Positions 43,078-51,839 of a DNA stretch of 57,835 nucleotides are shown in pieces. Origin of the DNA: Synechococcus sp. WH 5701 (GTDB lineage Bacteria; Cyanobacteriota; Cyanobacteriia; PCC-6307; Cyanobiaceae); contig NZ_CH724159.1 in NCBI RefSeq assembly GCF_000153045.1, forward strand, positions 775,780 through 833,614, written 5' to 3'. The position numbers were made by a program, and so were the translations under genes. Below the pieces are notes generated by a model that was not told the DNA's origin, searched no databases, and saw only the letters and a program-made list of their open reading frames with translations. Position 1 is the first letter of the stretch. Every line of letters starts with the position of its first letter.

Positions 43078-43713
43078 TCAGGACGAATGGAGTTTGCCCA
43101 GGAAGAGTGCCCCTCCACAGAGTAGGGCCGCTGTCCCAGCCAGTCTGCCTCCCCGGGCTCCCCAGGGCATCAGCTTTGGGCTGAGTTGATAGAAGCCAGT
43201 GAGGATCAACAGCATCGCACCGATGACCGGGCTCCTCAGTCGCAGCATGGGGGAGAGCATGGCGGCCTGATCGAGGAGCCACTGCAGAGCGGTGGCCAGC
43301 AGGGAAAAGCCGCTCCAAGCAGCCACATAGCCACTCATGAAGACTGCTGAAGGGGCCTGAGTGGAACCCTCTCGTGCTGCCTTGCGGGCCACTGCCGCGT
43401 AAAGCAACACCATCGGTGCGGCACTGGGCACCATCATCGCGACCATCATCACCATCCACATCACGGCCATCATCCAGGCGTGTTGCAGCGTCCAGGACTC
43501 GATGCCAACGGCCATTCCAGCCATGGCGACTGACTCGCCCATGTCCATCTGGCCAGCCATGCGCAGAAGCTGAAGCCAGGCCATCAGGGTGATCACACTC
43601 AGGACAGCCAGTACCACCCCTTTGTCGCGAGACGGAAACGAGCTGCCAGAGGCCACTCCACCACCTGAGGCGGGAGCAGGTTCTCCTGCTGCTGGTTTAG
43701 CGAATAACGCCAT
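43078..43713 (-). CDS. DUF2182 membrane protein, C-terminally truncated
   Basis: The frame started at ATG 43713 gives 211 residues with DUF2182 features: WMMAVMWMVMMVAMMVPSAA and MSGYVAAWSGFSLLATALQW, then ILTGFYQLSP. In intact members the sequence continues with Cys-rich segments and ends in a CLGCCW-type motif; here it leaves the family pattern after YQLSP and stops. Its start overlaps the end of the DUF1326 pseudogene, the usual partner. I regard it as truncated and probably non-functional. Confidence 0.7.
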   Translation of the reverse strand: MALFAKPAAGEPAPASGGGVASGSSFPSRDKGVVLAVLSVITLMAWLQLLRMAGQMDMGESVAMAGMAVGIESWTLQHAWMMAVMWMVMMVAMMVPSAAPMVLLYAAVARKAAREGSTQAPSAVFMSGYVAAWSGFSLLATALQWLLDQAAMLSPMLRLRSPVIGAMLLILTGFYQLSPKLMPWGARGGRLAGTAALLCGGALFLGKLHSS

Positions 43714-44292
43714 CCTGGGTGAGATGCATGTAGTTGAACTGGCCGTAGCTGTCCTTGAGTTCAAGGGCAATTGCGGCGCTGGATCGGGTGCTGCCGCTGC
43801 CCATCTCGGCGAAGGTGTATTCGAAGCCATCGGGCAGAGAGATACCCGCGCGATGCTCCTGGCCCGAGAGCAGGTTGATGATCGGGGTGCCGCTGGATTC
43901 GATCAGGCCAGTCACACCGTGACTGGAGCGAAGAGTGTTTCCAGTACCGTGGACATTGTGCTGTTGTACACGTAGAAACCCGTAGCTCCTGGCTTTGTGG
44001 CCTCGCCGTGGAGAATTCTTCTCAGGGATTCTCTCTGCTGGGGGGTTGCCCGTTCGTCAATGATTGCTTGTTGGGTGCCGTTGCCGGCTGAGATCTCACC
44101 AGGCCATTGGAGGAGCAGGACTCAGTGCAGTCCGTCGAGGCTGGTGTCGTTGAAGTAGCCCTCGTCGACAATGCCGCTGCCGATCGCTTCGCAATGGCCG
44201 TGGGTGCTGGGGGCATTGAACTGGCAGGGACAGCCCCAGTCACAGTTGAAGTTTGGGAATTCGCGCCCCCGAACCATCCAACGGTCGTTCAT
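43697..44292 (-). pseudogene. DUF1326 gene, broken by a stop and a deletion
   Basis: The gene starts at ATG 44292 with the DUF1326 N-terminus EFPNFNCDWGCPCQFNAPST, then GHCEAIGSGIVDEGYFNDTS ending LDGLH and TGA, where family members have Trp. The same frame continues VLLLQWPGEISAGNGTQQAI and GFYVYNSTMSTVLETLFAP before a second stop. A third piece (TGLIESSGTPIINLLSGQEH) follows after an apparent deletion of 30-40 residues. The family usually pairs with DUF2182, as here. Confidence 0.75.
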
Positions 44293-44395
44293 GGTTCTGG
44301 TTCAAGGGGGCTTCGAACAGTCTGCTGTTGGGGAGGATCGCTGTCATCGGTTCGATAATGTCTGTTAAGGCAACTCTTCAGGCAGGTGCGTGATC

Positions 44396-44707
44396 TCAGG
44401 TGGTCCTGGCGTCGAGCCCCATCCGGCACTCGTCATTGCGATTGCGGTGCTGCTTGAACAACGAGCTGAGCTCAAGCAAGGGCTGCTGCAATACGCCGGC
44501 ATCGATCAGCATCACCACCATCAGGAATTGCTCTCGGGACAGTCGTGGACCACCAAGCGGAGGTTTTCGCAGCTGCGGGCGTGGCAATTCCCAGAACCAT
44601 TGCAGAAGAGAAGGGTTTTGGGCTCTTGCCTCATACGTAGGCTCGACGAATGAATAGCTGAGACGGCACTTCAGCCTGCCTTGGTCGTGGCTGAACCTGA
44701 CCTGCAT
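44396..44707 (-). CDS. hypothetical protein, doubtful
   Basis: The reverse frame started at 44707 gives 103 residues including WFWELPRPQLRKPPLGGPRL and REQFLMVVMLIDAGVLQQPL. It looks protein-like but matches no family I know. It lies in a region of gene decay, so it may be a remnant. Confidence 0.35.
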   Translation of the reverse strand: MQVRFSHDQGRLKCRLSYSFVEPTYEARAQNPSLLQWFWELPRPQLRKPPLGGPRLSREQFLMVVMLIDAGVLQQPLLELSSLFKQHRNRNDECRMGLDARTT

Positions 44708-44852
44708 CCCCTCCTGACTTTCCGCCTGCACCGTGTGATCGCGCTCGCCTCACTTCCAGGGAAAGCTGGTTGAAGGACGGCCGCCAGGCACTGTGCTTTC
44801 GCCCGAACCGCCCGAACCGCCAGGAACAGCGGCTGGAGGTCATGACCGCTGA

Positions 44853-44960
44853 GTGGCTCACGGGGAGACGATTGCAGCGCTGAAGAAGTGCAGTGAGTTG
44901 AGCCGCATCGAAGCCCTCAAGCTCTGGAGTGAACTGCGACAGAAGGGCTGGCAGGCCTGA
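44853..44960 (+). CDS. 35-residue hypothetical protein
   Basis: From GTG 44853 the forward strand reads AHGETIAALKKCSELSRIEA, continuing KLWSELRQKGWQA to a TGA. It is strongly helical and amphipathic with Lys, Glu and Leu, unlike random GC-rich translation. It precedes the gene at 45028 on the same strand by 67 bases. Confidence 0.4.
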   Translation: MAHGETIAALKKCSELSRIEALKLWSELRQKGWQA

Positions 44961-45027
44961 GCTTCCCAATGGTGACCACCAGCACCGACCGAAACGATCC
45001 AGCGTCACCAGAGTGAGAGGAGAACCG

Positions 45028-45282
45028 ATGGCCGACACCTTCCTGATGAGCACCAGCCCCCAGCCACGCCGCTACCGGTTGGTGGATCAGCAGGGTCAGC
45101 CCCACCCGGAGCTGGATGAGCACTTCGAATCGTCCGAGGAGGCGTGGGACTTCGCCAGGCGGTGGTGGAACCGGACCGGCGACAGTCGCTACGGCCGCCC
45201 AGGTGACAGCCCGATTGGCCTCGGAGTGGAGGTGAGCACCGAGAGCGGCCACTGGCGCACCCTGCGCCATCCGCAGGGCTGA
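45028..45282 (+). CDS. small conserved hypothetical protein
   Basis: The 84-residue protein starts at ATG 45028 preceded by GAGAGGAGAA. It reads RRYRLVDQQGQPHPELDEHF, continuing EEAWDFARRWWNRTGDSRYG, and ends HWRTLRHPQG. It is soluble, rich in Trp and Arg, and resembles short picocyanobacterial proteins of unknown role. 45283-45680 after it holds no gene I can support. Confidence 0.55.
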   Translation: MADTFLMSTSPQPRRYRLVDQQGQPHPELDEHFESSEEAWDFARRWWNRTGDSRYGRPGDSPIGLGVEVSTESGHWRTLRHPQG

Positions 45283-45680
45283 ACCTGCTGAGCCATGCCA
45301 TTTGCAGGCGTCGCTATGCCCTGCGCGGTGAAAGCCTGGGCAGGCGCCCTGGATCGCGGTCGGTTTCTCCAGGGGCGTGCTCATGGCCTTGCCTTGCTCA
45401 GACCATCTCGAACCACTCTGGTGCCGCCGGCGTTTGGGTGGATCGGCTTGCTGGACTGATCCGGCTGGCCTGCCACCTCTGCTCGGATGCCTGACGGCTA
45501 CGACGCCCCGGAGTTGGCCGAGCACCGCGATGCCACATAGGTCCGCCGGTATCCGCAGTGCCGGCGAGGGTGCCGCGCTCGACCGGCTTGGTTACCTAAA
45601 TTCTGACTGGAGCCTGGACATCCTGAGACAGCCGCCCAGACGTTGACGGCCTCCGCAGGCCATGCAGCTGCTCCATCCAT

Positions 45681-47984
45681 TTGGCGTGTTCCCCGGTAGT
45701 CCATCCAGTAGCCCCTTCCCCCTGGAGCGATCGTGTGTTCCGCCTCCCCAACGGCCTGTCCCAGCGGCGGCCGACCCAGATCGCCCTCTTGGCCACCCTG
45801 CCGCTGCTGAGCGCTGCTCTGGTGAGCCCGATGGCCATGCTGCCCGGCTGGACCGTGCCGCTGCCGACCCTGGTTGTGGCGCTCTGGGCCGCCTGGCTGG
45901 CGAGCCGGCCGGAGCAGACCCTGCCCCTGGCCGCCCGGCGCTCGGCTGTGCTGGTGATCACCATTCTGGGGGGCCGTTACCTGGTCTGGCGGATCGGGGC
46001 GACCCTCAACCTGGCCACGCCCATCAGCACCGGCCTGAGCCTGCTGATGCTGGTGGCGGAGCTCACCCTGCTGGCCAATGGCCTGCTGCAGCTCTGGCTC
46101 ACCTGGGCCCGGCAGCCGCCGGTGCAACAGGAGGCCGCCGCGGCCGAGTCCACCCTGCAGCAGCGGATCGCCTGGGAACCCTGGCGCGTTCCGGCAGTCG
46201 ACGTGCTGGTGCCCAGCTGCGGAGAACCGGTCGACCTGATCGAGCGCTGCCTGCGCGGCTGCCTGGCGATGGACTACCCACGCCACCAGGTCTGGCTGCT
46301 CGATGACAGCGCGCGCCCGGAGCTGAGCCGGCTCTGCCGCCGCCTTGGCTGCCGCTACCTGAGCCGTGACGGCAACACCGATGCCAAGGCGGGCAACCTC
46401 AACCACGCTCTGCCGCATCTGAAGGGCGATCTGTTGGCGGTCTTCGATGCTGATGTGGTGCCGCGGTCTGCCTTTCTGGTTCGCAGCGTGGGCCTGTTCA
46501 CCGATCCACGGGTGGGGTTCGTTCAGACCCCCCAGACGTACATGAACGCTGATCCAGTGATGCGCAACCTGCGGCTGGAGCGCTGGCTCATGCCCGATGA
46601 GGAGAGCTTCTACCGCTGGATCGAGCCCACCCGCCAGGCGGTCGGAGCCGTGGTCTGTGCCGGTACCTCGTTCGTGATGCGTCGCTCGGCCCTGGAGCGG
46701 GTGGGTGGCTTCGAGACCGGAACCCCCTCCGAGGATCTGGCCACAGGCATCCGGCTGGCGGCGGCGGGCTACCGCAACCTCTACCTCGACGCCAAGCTGA
46801 GCGCGGGGCTGGCGCCGTTCACGATCGGGGCCATGGCACGCCAGCGCAGCCGCTGGGCCAGTGGCACCCTGCAGACCCTGCGCACGGGCGCCAATCCCTT
46901 CACCATCGCCGGGCTCACTCCTCTGCAGCGGATTGCCTACCTGGAGGGGATCCTCCACTGGTTCAACGTGGTGCCTCAGCTGCTGTTGCTGCTGATGCCG
47001 CTCTCGCTGGGACTGCTGGGGGTGGCCCCGATCCTGGTGCAGGGACCAGGCCTGGTGACCATGGCCTTGCCGTTCTACCTGTCTCAACTGCTGCTGGTGA
47101 GCTGGTTCAGCCGCGGCGCCCGCAACGCCCTGTTGCCGGAGCTCTACCGCTGGATCTTTCTGCTGCCGCTCGTGGCGGCCGTGCTCAGCACCGTGGCCGG
47201 CCGGCCCCAGCACTTCCGGGTTACCCCCAAGGCGATCAGCGGCTGGGCCAGGCCTGGTCCCGAGCGGCGCCTGCTGGTGCCATTGCTGGGGTTGCTCGGG
47301 CTGCAGCTGCTCAATCTCACCCTGCTGATCGTCGGCCCCGGCACGGCCGGCCCGATCGAGGCCGCAGCCTCCAGCCTTGCTCCCGCCAACCAGGCCCTTG
47401 GCCTCACCTGGTCGCTGCTCGGCAGCACCAGCCTGCTGCTGGCGTTGCGCACCTGCTGGGACCGTCCTCAGGACAGCCCGGTGCCCTGGCTGCGGATCGA
47501 CGGTCTGATCCTGTCGTTGCTCACCCCCCGGGGAGGATGGCCAGCCAGGATCCTGGCCATCAGCGAGCAGGGCGTGGAACTTGCCTTGGCCCGGTCCCAT
47601 CCCGGCGGCAAGCTCCCTGGTGATGGACTCCCCGGTGATGCTGGAAAATGGAGTTTGGCCTTGCCTGGGCGGCCTGGGGACGCCCTGCCTCTGTGGCCCG
47701 AGCAGCACCGTCACGAGCGAGGTTTCCTGCTGATCGGCTGCCGCTGGGGTCCTCTCAGCGATTCTCAGACCGATGCCCTGCAGGCTTTGCTCTACCGCGG
47801 ACCCGGCGTGTGGCCCAGCCATCAGGCCCCCTTTGAACCCCTGGCCCTGCTGGCTGTGCTGGCCCTGCTGCTCCAGCCTGTGCCAGCCCAGGGCTGGTTC
47901 CGGCGCAGCCTGCTCTCAGCTGCAGGCCCGATGGCTGGGGAGCAGCGCCGTGATGCACTGGCGCAGCTCGCCGAATCACGCTGA
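45681..47984 (+). CDS. BcsA-like GT2 glycosyltransferase (cellulose-synthase family)
   Basis: The 767-residue protein has N-terminal helices, then the GT2 catalytic domain with DVLVPSCGEPVDLIERCLRG, the first Asp in WLLDDSA, DADVV (DxD) and TPSEDLATG (the base in the TED motif), and QRSRWASG (QxxRW). Five or more C-terminal helices follow, then a beta-rich segment that may be PilZ-like. It should polymerise a beta-linked glycan across the inner membrane. The start is uncertain (TTG 45681 or GTG 45735). Neither a BcsB nor an outer-membrane partner is nearby. Confidence 0.8.
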   Translation: MACSPVVHPVAPSPWSDRVFRLPNGLSQRRPTQIALLATLPLLSAALVSPMAMLPGWTVPLPTLVVALWAAWLASRPEQTLPLAARRSAVLVITILGGRYLVWRIGATLNLATPISTGLSLLMLVAELTLLANGLLQLWLTWARQPPVQQEAAAAESTLQQRIAWEPWRVPAVDVLVPSCGEPVDLIERCLRGCLAMDYPRHQVWLLDDSARPELSRLCRRLGCRYLSRDGNTDAKAGNLNHALPHLKGDLLAVFDADVVPRSAFLVRSVGLFTDPRVGFVQTPQTYMNADPVMRNLRLERWLMPDEESFYRWIEPTRQAVGAVVCAGTSFVMRRSALERVGGFETGTPSEDLATGIRLAAAGYRNLYLDAKLSAGLAPFTIGAMARQRSRWASGTLQTLRTGANPFTIAGLTPLQRIAYLEGILHWFNVVPQLLLLLMPLSLGLLGVAPILVQGPGLVTMALPFYLSQLLLVSWFSRGARNALLPELYRWIFLLPLVAAVLSTVAGRPQHFRVTPKAISGWARPGPERRLLVPLLGLLGLQLLNLTLLIVGPGTAGPIEAAASSLAPANQALGLTWSLLGSTSLLLALRTCWDRPQDSPVPWLRIDGLILSLLTPRGGWPARILAISEQGVELALARSHPGGKLPGDGLPGDAGKWSLALPGRPGDALPLWPEQHRHERGFLLIGCRWGPLSDSQTDALQALLYRGPGVWPSHQAPFEPLALLAVLALLLQPVPAQGWFRRSLLSAAGPMAGEQRRDALAQLAESR

Positions 47985-48114
47985 ACATGGCCCCCGCGAG
48001 AACCCCGATGCGGCCAACCACGGCCATCTGGCCGGTCGGCACACCCTCGGCCTCTACCCCTTGCTGGAGGATGACCGCTGCCATCCGCTCGCGTTCCGCT
48101 TCTTCTTCCAGATC
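47983..48114 (+). pseudogene. fragment resembling a TOTE conflict-system primase
   Basis: In a frame other than the glycosyltransferase's, beyond its stop, the forward strand reads HGHLAGRHTLGLYPLLEDDR followed by CHPLAFRF. This resembles the conserved segment (HLxGRxxxGxYPLLxDxxCxFLAxDFD) of the archaeo-eukaryotic primase domain in TOTE systems. Nothing before or after extends it. See the companion fragment at 49390. Confidence 0.35.
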
Positions 48115-48141
48115 AGTCTGTTCGCCTGCTCGGCGGTGCGA

Positions 48142-49263
48142 TCAGTCGGCGGGACGGTACAGCTGTCGCATGCCGGCGAGGATTCGTTCCTCGGCGGCTT
48201 GATCGAAGCGGGGCGTGAGCACTCCGACGTCCTGGGTACCGCCCAGCAGCAGGCCGTCGCGGCGGGGATGGAGGTAGAGCCCCGGCGCCGAGAGGGTGTA
48301 GTTGAGGCGGGAATCGGCCTGCAGGCGGGTGAGCTGCCCCTGCACCGGGATCAGGTCGGCATGACCGAACAGGCCGACGCTACCGATGCCGGTGCAATTC
48401 ACGATCAGCCGCTCCCGCAGCCGCCCCAGTGCCGCCGCATCGCGGAAGGTGCGCCTCTGGATCGCCATGCCGGCCTTGCGCACCGCCCCCATCAGGGCGG
48501 GCAGATACTGCTGGGTCTCGATGAAGAGGCGCTCCTCGACTCCCACCCACTGGGCTGCGAAGGGCAGAGAAGGATCGCGGATCTCGAGCGGCGGTGGGAA
48601 GATCTCCGGCAGCAATCTCGACACCCAGCCAGCCAGCGGCCGCTGCGCAGCGAGAACGACGTGGGGACGGCGGACCACTCCCATGCCCCGGCCGAGCATC
48701 CCCAGGAAGCGCCGGTGGGAGGTGCGCACCGCGGCGGCGAGCCGTTCCTCGAACTCCGGCGCTCGGGAGGCAGCCGCCACCACCAGGGAGGGGAAGAAGC
48801 TGGCGCCGGCCACGCTGGAGGTGACCCGCGGGTGCACTTCGCTGGCGTAGACCGTCACCGCCCGACCGGCCTCGTGCAGCAGCCAGGCTGTGGCGAGGCC
48901 GACGGCCCCGCAGCCGAGCACCGCCACCGGACCCGGCTGCCGCAGCGCCAGCAACCGGTCCACCGCCATCTGGGCGGTGCCCCAGGACAGGGTGATGCCG
49001 GCGCCGCCGTGGCCGATGTTGTGGACGATCGATCGGTCCGCGATGGTCTCCAGCTCCACCCGGAAGCCCTCGGGTCGGTAGGGACGGAGGCTCACCATGC
49101 GGGCGGTGATGTGGCGCGGCGAAAAGTCGGGAACGGCGGTGGCCAGTGCCGGTAGCGATGCCTCCGCCCCATCGGCCTTCGCCGGGCGGGAAAGCAGCGG
49201 CCCGGCGAGGCGCGCCGCGAGCAGAACTGAGGAGCCCGCCAGCCATTCCCTCCGGGAGATCAT
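48142..49263 (-). CDS. Tat-exported DAO-family FAD oxidoreductase
   Basis: The 373-residue protein starts MISRREWLAGSSVLLAARLA, a twin-arginine (SRRxWL) signal with a hydrophobic region. The FAD-binding fold shows VAVLGCGAVGLATAWLLHEA, and the D-amino acid oxidase features include HNIGHGGAGITLSWGTAQ and a C-terminal RDGLLLGGTQDVG. Tat export implies folding with cofactor in the cytoplasm and a periplasmic or thylakoid-lumen site. The substrate is probably an amino acid or amine. Its start overlaps the stop of the fragment ORF upstream by four bases. Confidence 0.8.
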   Translation of the reverse strand: MISRREWLAGSSVLLAARLAGPLLSRPAKADGAEASLPALATAVPDFSPRHITARMVSLRPYRPEGFRVELETIADRSIVHNIGHGGAGITLSWGTAQMAVDRLLALRQPGPVAVLGCGAVGLATAWLLHEAGRAVTVYASEVHPRVTSSVAGASFFPSLVVAAASRAPEFEERLAAAVRTSHRRFLGMLGRGMGVVRRPHVVLAAQRPLAGWVSRLLPEIFPPPLEIRDPSLPFAAQWVGVEERLFIETQQYLPALMGAVRKAGMAIQRRTFRDAAALGRLRERLIVNCTGIGSVGLFGHADLIPVQGQLTRLQADSRLNYTLSAPGLYLHPRRDGLLLGGTQDVGVLTPRFDQAAEERILAGMRQLYRPAD

Positions 49264-49454
49264 CCGCCTCTCACCATGGCCGCGCCCCCAGGCTGCCCCA
49301 TCCCTCGACGGCCGTGCTGGGATCTGGGAATGACCTCTGGTGATGGGGAGGCCCCAGCTGAGTACCAGTCGATTCCGTGGGTCTCCAGCAGGCTGATCAG
49401 CCGGGCGTTCTCGCGGCGCAGCTGATCAAGCTCAGTGGGACCGGAGTCAGCCAT
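49260..49454 (-). pseudogene. N-terminal fragment resembling a TOTE conflict-system protein
   Basis: The 64-residue frame begins MADSGPTELDQLRRENARLI, then SLLETHGIDWYS, which matches the N-terminal coiled segment (LxxENARLxxLLxxHGIDW) of TOTE-type primase/helicase proteins. The rest (ASPSPEVIPRSQHGRRG) is not like the family. It joins the Tat oxidoreductase by overlap, but this is probably chance after rearrangement. Confidence 0.4.
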
Positions 49455-49774
49455 GGGGTGAGAGCCTCAGCGCTGGTCAGCTTCCGCCACTCCCGCAGAG
49501 CCTCGGGATGAAAGGCCCACTCAAAGGGCATCAAGGCTGACCGCACTGGCTCCTGGCCGCCCGCCAGCCTGGCATCGGCGATGCGGCCCAGCTCCAGGTC
49601 TTCCACCAGATCCATCAGCTCCTCGTAGGCCCCGGCAGGAACGCAGTACAAGGCCGGCTCGTTGCGGTTGAGCACCGCGACGGTCATCCCTTCACCAGCC
49701 GCGACGGTGGCCATGGGGTTCTTCTTGGGCTCCGAGATGCTTACGGCTGTCTCGGTCAGCACGCGGTGCGCCAT
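49397..49774 (-). pseudogene. RelB-type antitoxin fused by frameshift to a truncated RelE toxin
   Basis: From ATG 49774 the frame reads the antitoxin: HRVLTETAVSISEPKKNPMA, AVLNRNEPALYCVPAGAYEE, then GRIADARLAGGQEPVR. Family members then end VSLDxL with the toxin ATG overlapping. Here a one-base change near 49540 skips that stop, so the frame runs into the toxin start MPFEWAFHPEALREWRKL. After that it leaves RelE and joins unrelated sequence, so the toxin is cut at about 18 residues. The pair cannot be functional as read. Confidence 0.7.
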
Positions 49775-49922
49775 CAGCGGATCAGACCACAAAGAAGACT
49801 CAATCTGGGTCGTCGAACAGGTCGCTGAGCAGCTGCGATCCCATCCATTTTGACCCTCATGGATCAGGATGGGCATGACTGCCGCCGGCGACACGGAGCC
49901 AGACTGGCTCTTGAGGTGGGTT

Positions 49923-50108
49923 CTAGTCCACCTCTGCGGGTACTCCAGGCTCCAGCCTGCGCGCTTCAGAACCGGCATTGGCCACATGGGCGGCGAGGGC
50001 GAGGGAGTTGTGCCTGAGGTAGTAGCTGCCCACCACGGCCCCAGCCGCATCAACGGCCACCATCACCGCCTGGTTCTGCTCCACCCTTAGCGGGCAGGGT
50101 TCCCTGGA
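49923..50108 (-). pseudogene. N-acetyltransferase (GNAT) fragment
   Basis: The reverse strand reads PLRVEQNQAVMVAVDAAGAV followed by VGSYYLRHNSLALAAHVANA, the strand-loop-helix segment of a GNAT domain, then stops at TAG 49923-49925. The CoA-binding motif (Q/RxxGxG/A) is absent, so it is a fragment of one third of the protein. Confidence 0.5.
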
Positions 50109-50521
50109 TGGAGCGGTTCGCCAAGCGTCATTTGGGCTTGCTCAACGAGGTTCTCGGCCTGGAGATCGGCAAGCCATCATCTGATCCACGTTTCATTACC
50201 TGTTCCTGCAGCTCGATGTGGAGGCGTTTGAGGCCCTGCTACTCCAGTGGATGAGCCAGCAGCCCGCCCTGGCGGATGGCGTCGACACTCTTGTCTGCGA
50301 CGGCAAGACACTGCGGGGCTCGATTGATCAGAAGCCTGGCGCCGCAGCGTCTTTCATTGCCCAGGTGAGCCTGTATTCCCAGCCACTGGGGGTGGCGATT
50401 GCCCAGACCACCTATGCCACCGACGAGAGCAGCGAGACGGCTTCGCTCCTATGGCTCCTCAGCGGCATCGAGCTTACCGACATGCTGGTGCAGGCGGATG
50501 AGGTGGGTGGCTCCCGTTCAT
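50108..50521 (+). pseudogene. ISAs1-family transposase remnant
   Basis: The frame starts MERFAKRHLGLLNEVLGLEI and, after a frameshift near 50193, continues HYLFLQLDVEAFEALLLQWM, then VDTLVCDGKTLRGSID (first catalytic Asp) and LYSQPLGVAIAQTTYATDES. It ends after VQADEV, where the second Asp region should continue; sequence after that does not resemble the family. Frameshift and truncation make it inactive. Confidence 0.75.
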
Positions 50522-50895
50522 CGCGGGGCAGGCAAGCAGGTCCCAGCAGTCCTGCACCAGCTGCAGGCGGGGCAGCAGCGCCGCCAGGGTGGTATCCGGG
50601 GGAGGCTGGAGCAACCTCGAAAAGCGGCTGTTGGCTGTTGCCGGTGACGGCCAGCGCTGAGCCGCTGGCCCTGAGCAGGGAGCGGTAGGGCCAAGGGATT
50701 TGGTTTCGGGTGGTTCTCAGACCCGCGAACACGTCCTACGGTTTGAGGGGATCAGCTGAAAACAACTGCAATCACACCCGGCTCACCCCCGTTCAGCCCA
50801 CGATCTGCGGTTGGTTCTCGGAAAGAGATTTACCCCTCGGAGTGGTTCACGGAAACCACCGAAGAATAAATTCGACGGCAGACTGAAAGCTTAAA

Positions 50896-51204
50896 ATGCG
50901 CAACAACCCGTATGCTCGCTTCAGCGAGAATGAGCTGATTCTCCGCGATCAACTGGCCATAGACAGGACGATTCTGGCGAACGAACGTACGCTCTTATCG
51001 TATCTTCGTGGGGCGGTGGCCATGGTCATCGCCGGCGTGACCTTCGTCCAATTCATTGAATTTGGCATTCTTCGCTACATCGGCATGGCACTTGTACCCA
51101 TTGGTCTGTTCACGGGTGTATTTGGATTGAGCAGATACAGGCGCATTAACCGAAGAATTCGGACGATTTGTCAAGTCATGGACAAGAATCCAGGGAAGAT
51201 ATGA
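50896..51204 (+). CDS. DUF202 membrane protein (YidH-like)
   Basis: The 102 residues start MRNNPYARFSENELILRDQL, then AIDRTILANERTLLSYLRGA, the DUF202 N-terminal signature, and have two to three helices (AVAMVIAGVTFVQFIEFG; MALVPIGLFTGVFGLSRY) and a basic tail. AT-rich codons set it apart from the flanking genes. The function is unknown in any organism that I know of. Preceding 50522-50895 has no gene I can support. Confidence 0.8.
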   Translation: MRNNPYARFSENELILRDQLAIDRTILANERTLLSYLRGAVAMVIAGVTFVQFIEFGILRYIGMALVPIGLFTGVFGLSRYRRINRRIRTICQVMDKNPGKI

Positions 51205-51217
51205 AGGGGGTCAAACA

Positions 51218-51551
51218 ATGCAATCGAGGGGTACTGCTGACGTTCATGTCGTAATTCTTGTCGGCGCCGACGGTCTTCTGGTGGGCACCGGCGACGTCTG
51301 CTGCCATCTCCTTCTTTGGGAGCACCGAATCCTTCACCAGGACCTGCTGGCGGAGGCGGAGGGTCCTCCAGGCCATCGATCCGCTTCAGGGAGGCGTGTG
51401 ACGCCCAGGCCTGTAGCAACGTGCCGTCCACGGAGAAGTGGTCGTCAATCCCGGCGAACGCATCAAGCCGCGTTGAGCCCGCAGCTCCATCTGTCTTTGG
51501 TGTTTGCTCGTCATCGCTGGTCAGCCCCAGACAAAAGGGGTGTTGCGTCAA
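51218..51551 (-). pseudogene. IS5-like transposase remnant
   Basis: The reverse frame reads DDHFSVDGTLLQAWASHASL followed by KRIDG, the first catalytic-Asp motif of an IS5-type DDE transposase. Another reverse frame holds QKTVGADKNYD, the second Asp segment. Frameshifts separate them and both ends are missing. Confidence 0.65.
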
Positions 51552-51554
51552 CCC

Positions 51555-51839
51555 CTTGAATCCGGGCAGTTCACGTCATCTGCCTTCGTTGCGAGGCTGC
51601 GGGCAGAGGAGATCAAGATCAGCTGGTCTGGAAGAAAGCGCTGTTACGACAACATTTTCGTTGAACGGTTGTGGAGAACCGTCAAGTACGAGGAAGTCTA
51701 TCTACGTGCCTACAAGGATGGCTGGGAAGCTGAGATCAGCCTTGCCCGCTTCCTGTGGAGATACTGTCATGTAAGACCCCACAGCTCTCTGGGAGGCAGA
51801 ACTCCCAATGAGGTCTACACTGAGGCCGAACCCTGTTCC
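51555..51839 (+). pseudogene. IS3-family OrfB transposase remnant
   Basis: The forward frame reads ESGQFTSSAFVARLRAEEIK, then YDNIFVERLWRTVKYEEVYL and CHVRPHSSLGGRTPNEVY, which is the C-terminal third of an IS3 OrfB with the catalytic Glu. The N-terminal Asp segments are missing. It overlaps the neighbour IS5-like remnant, so elements were nested before decay. Confidence 0.75.

Noticed and set aside
44631..45053. A 140-residue reverse ORF
   Set aside because: The forward strand at 44853-44960 looks more protein-like, and the reverse frame has Arg/Ser-rich composition with no family.
45498..47822. A 774-residue reverse ORF opposite the glycosyltransferase
   Set aside because: It is Gln/His/Gly-rich without any motif; the forward strand has all GT2 signatures.
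47773..49155. A 460-residue forward ORF opposite the Tat oxidoreductase
   Set aside because: Apart from the short TOTE-like piece at 47983-48114 it is the shadow of the reverse-strand FAD protein.
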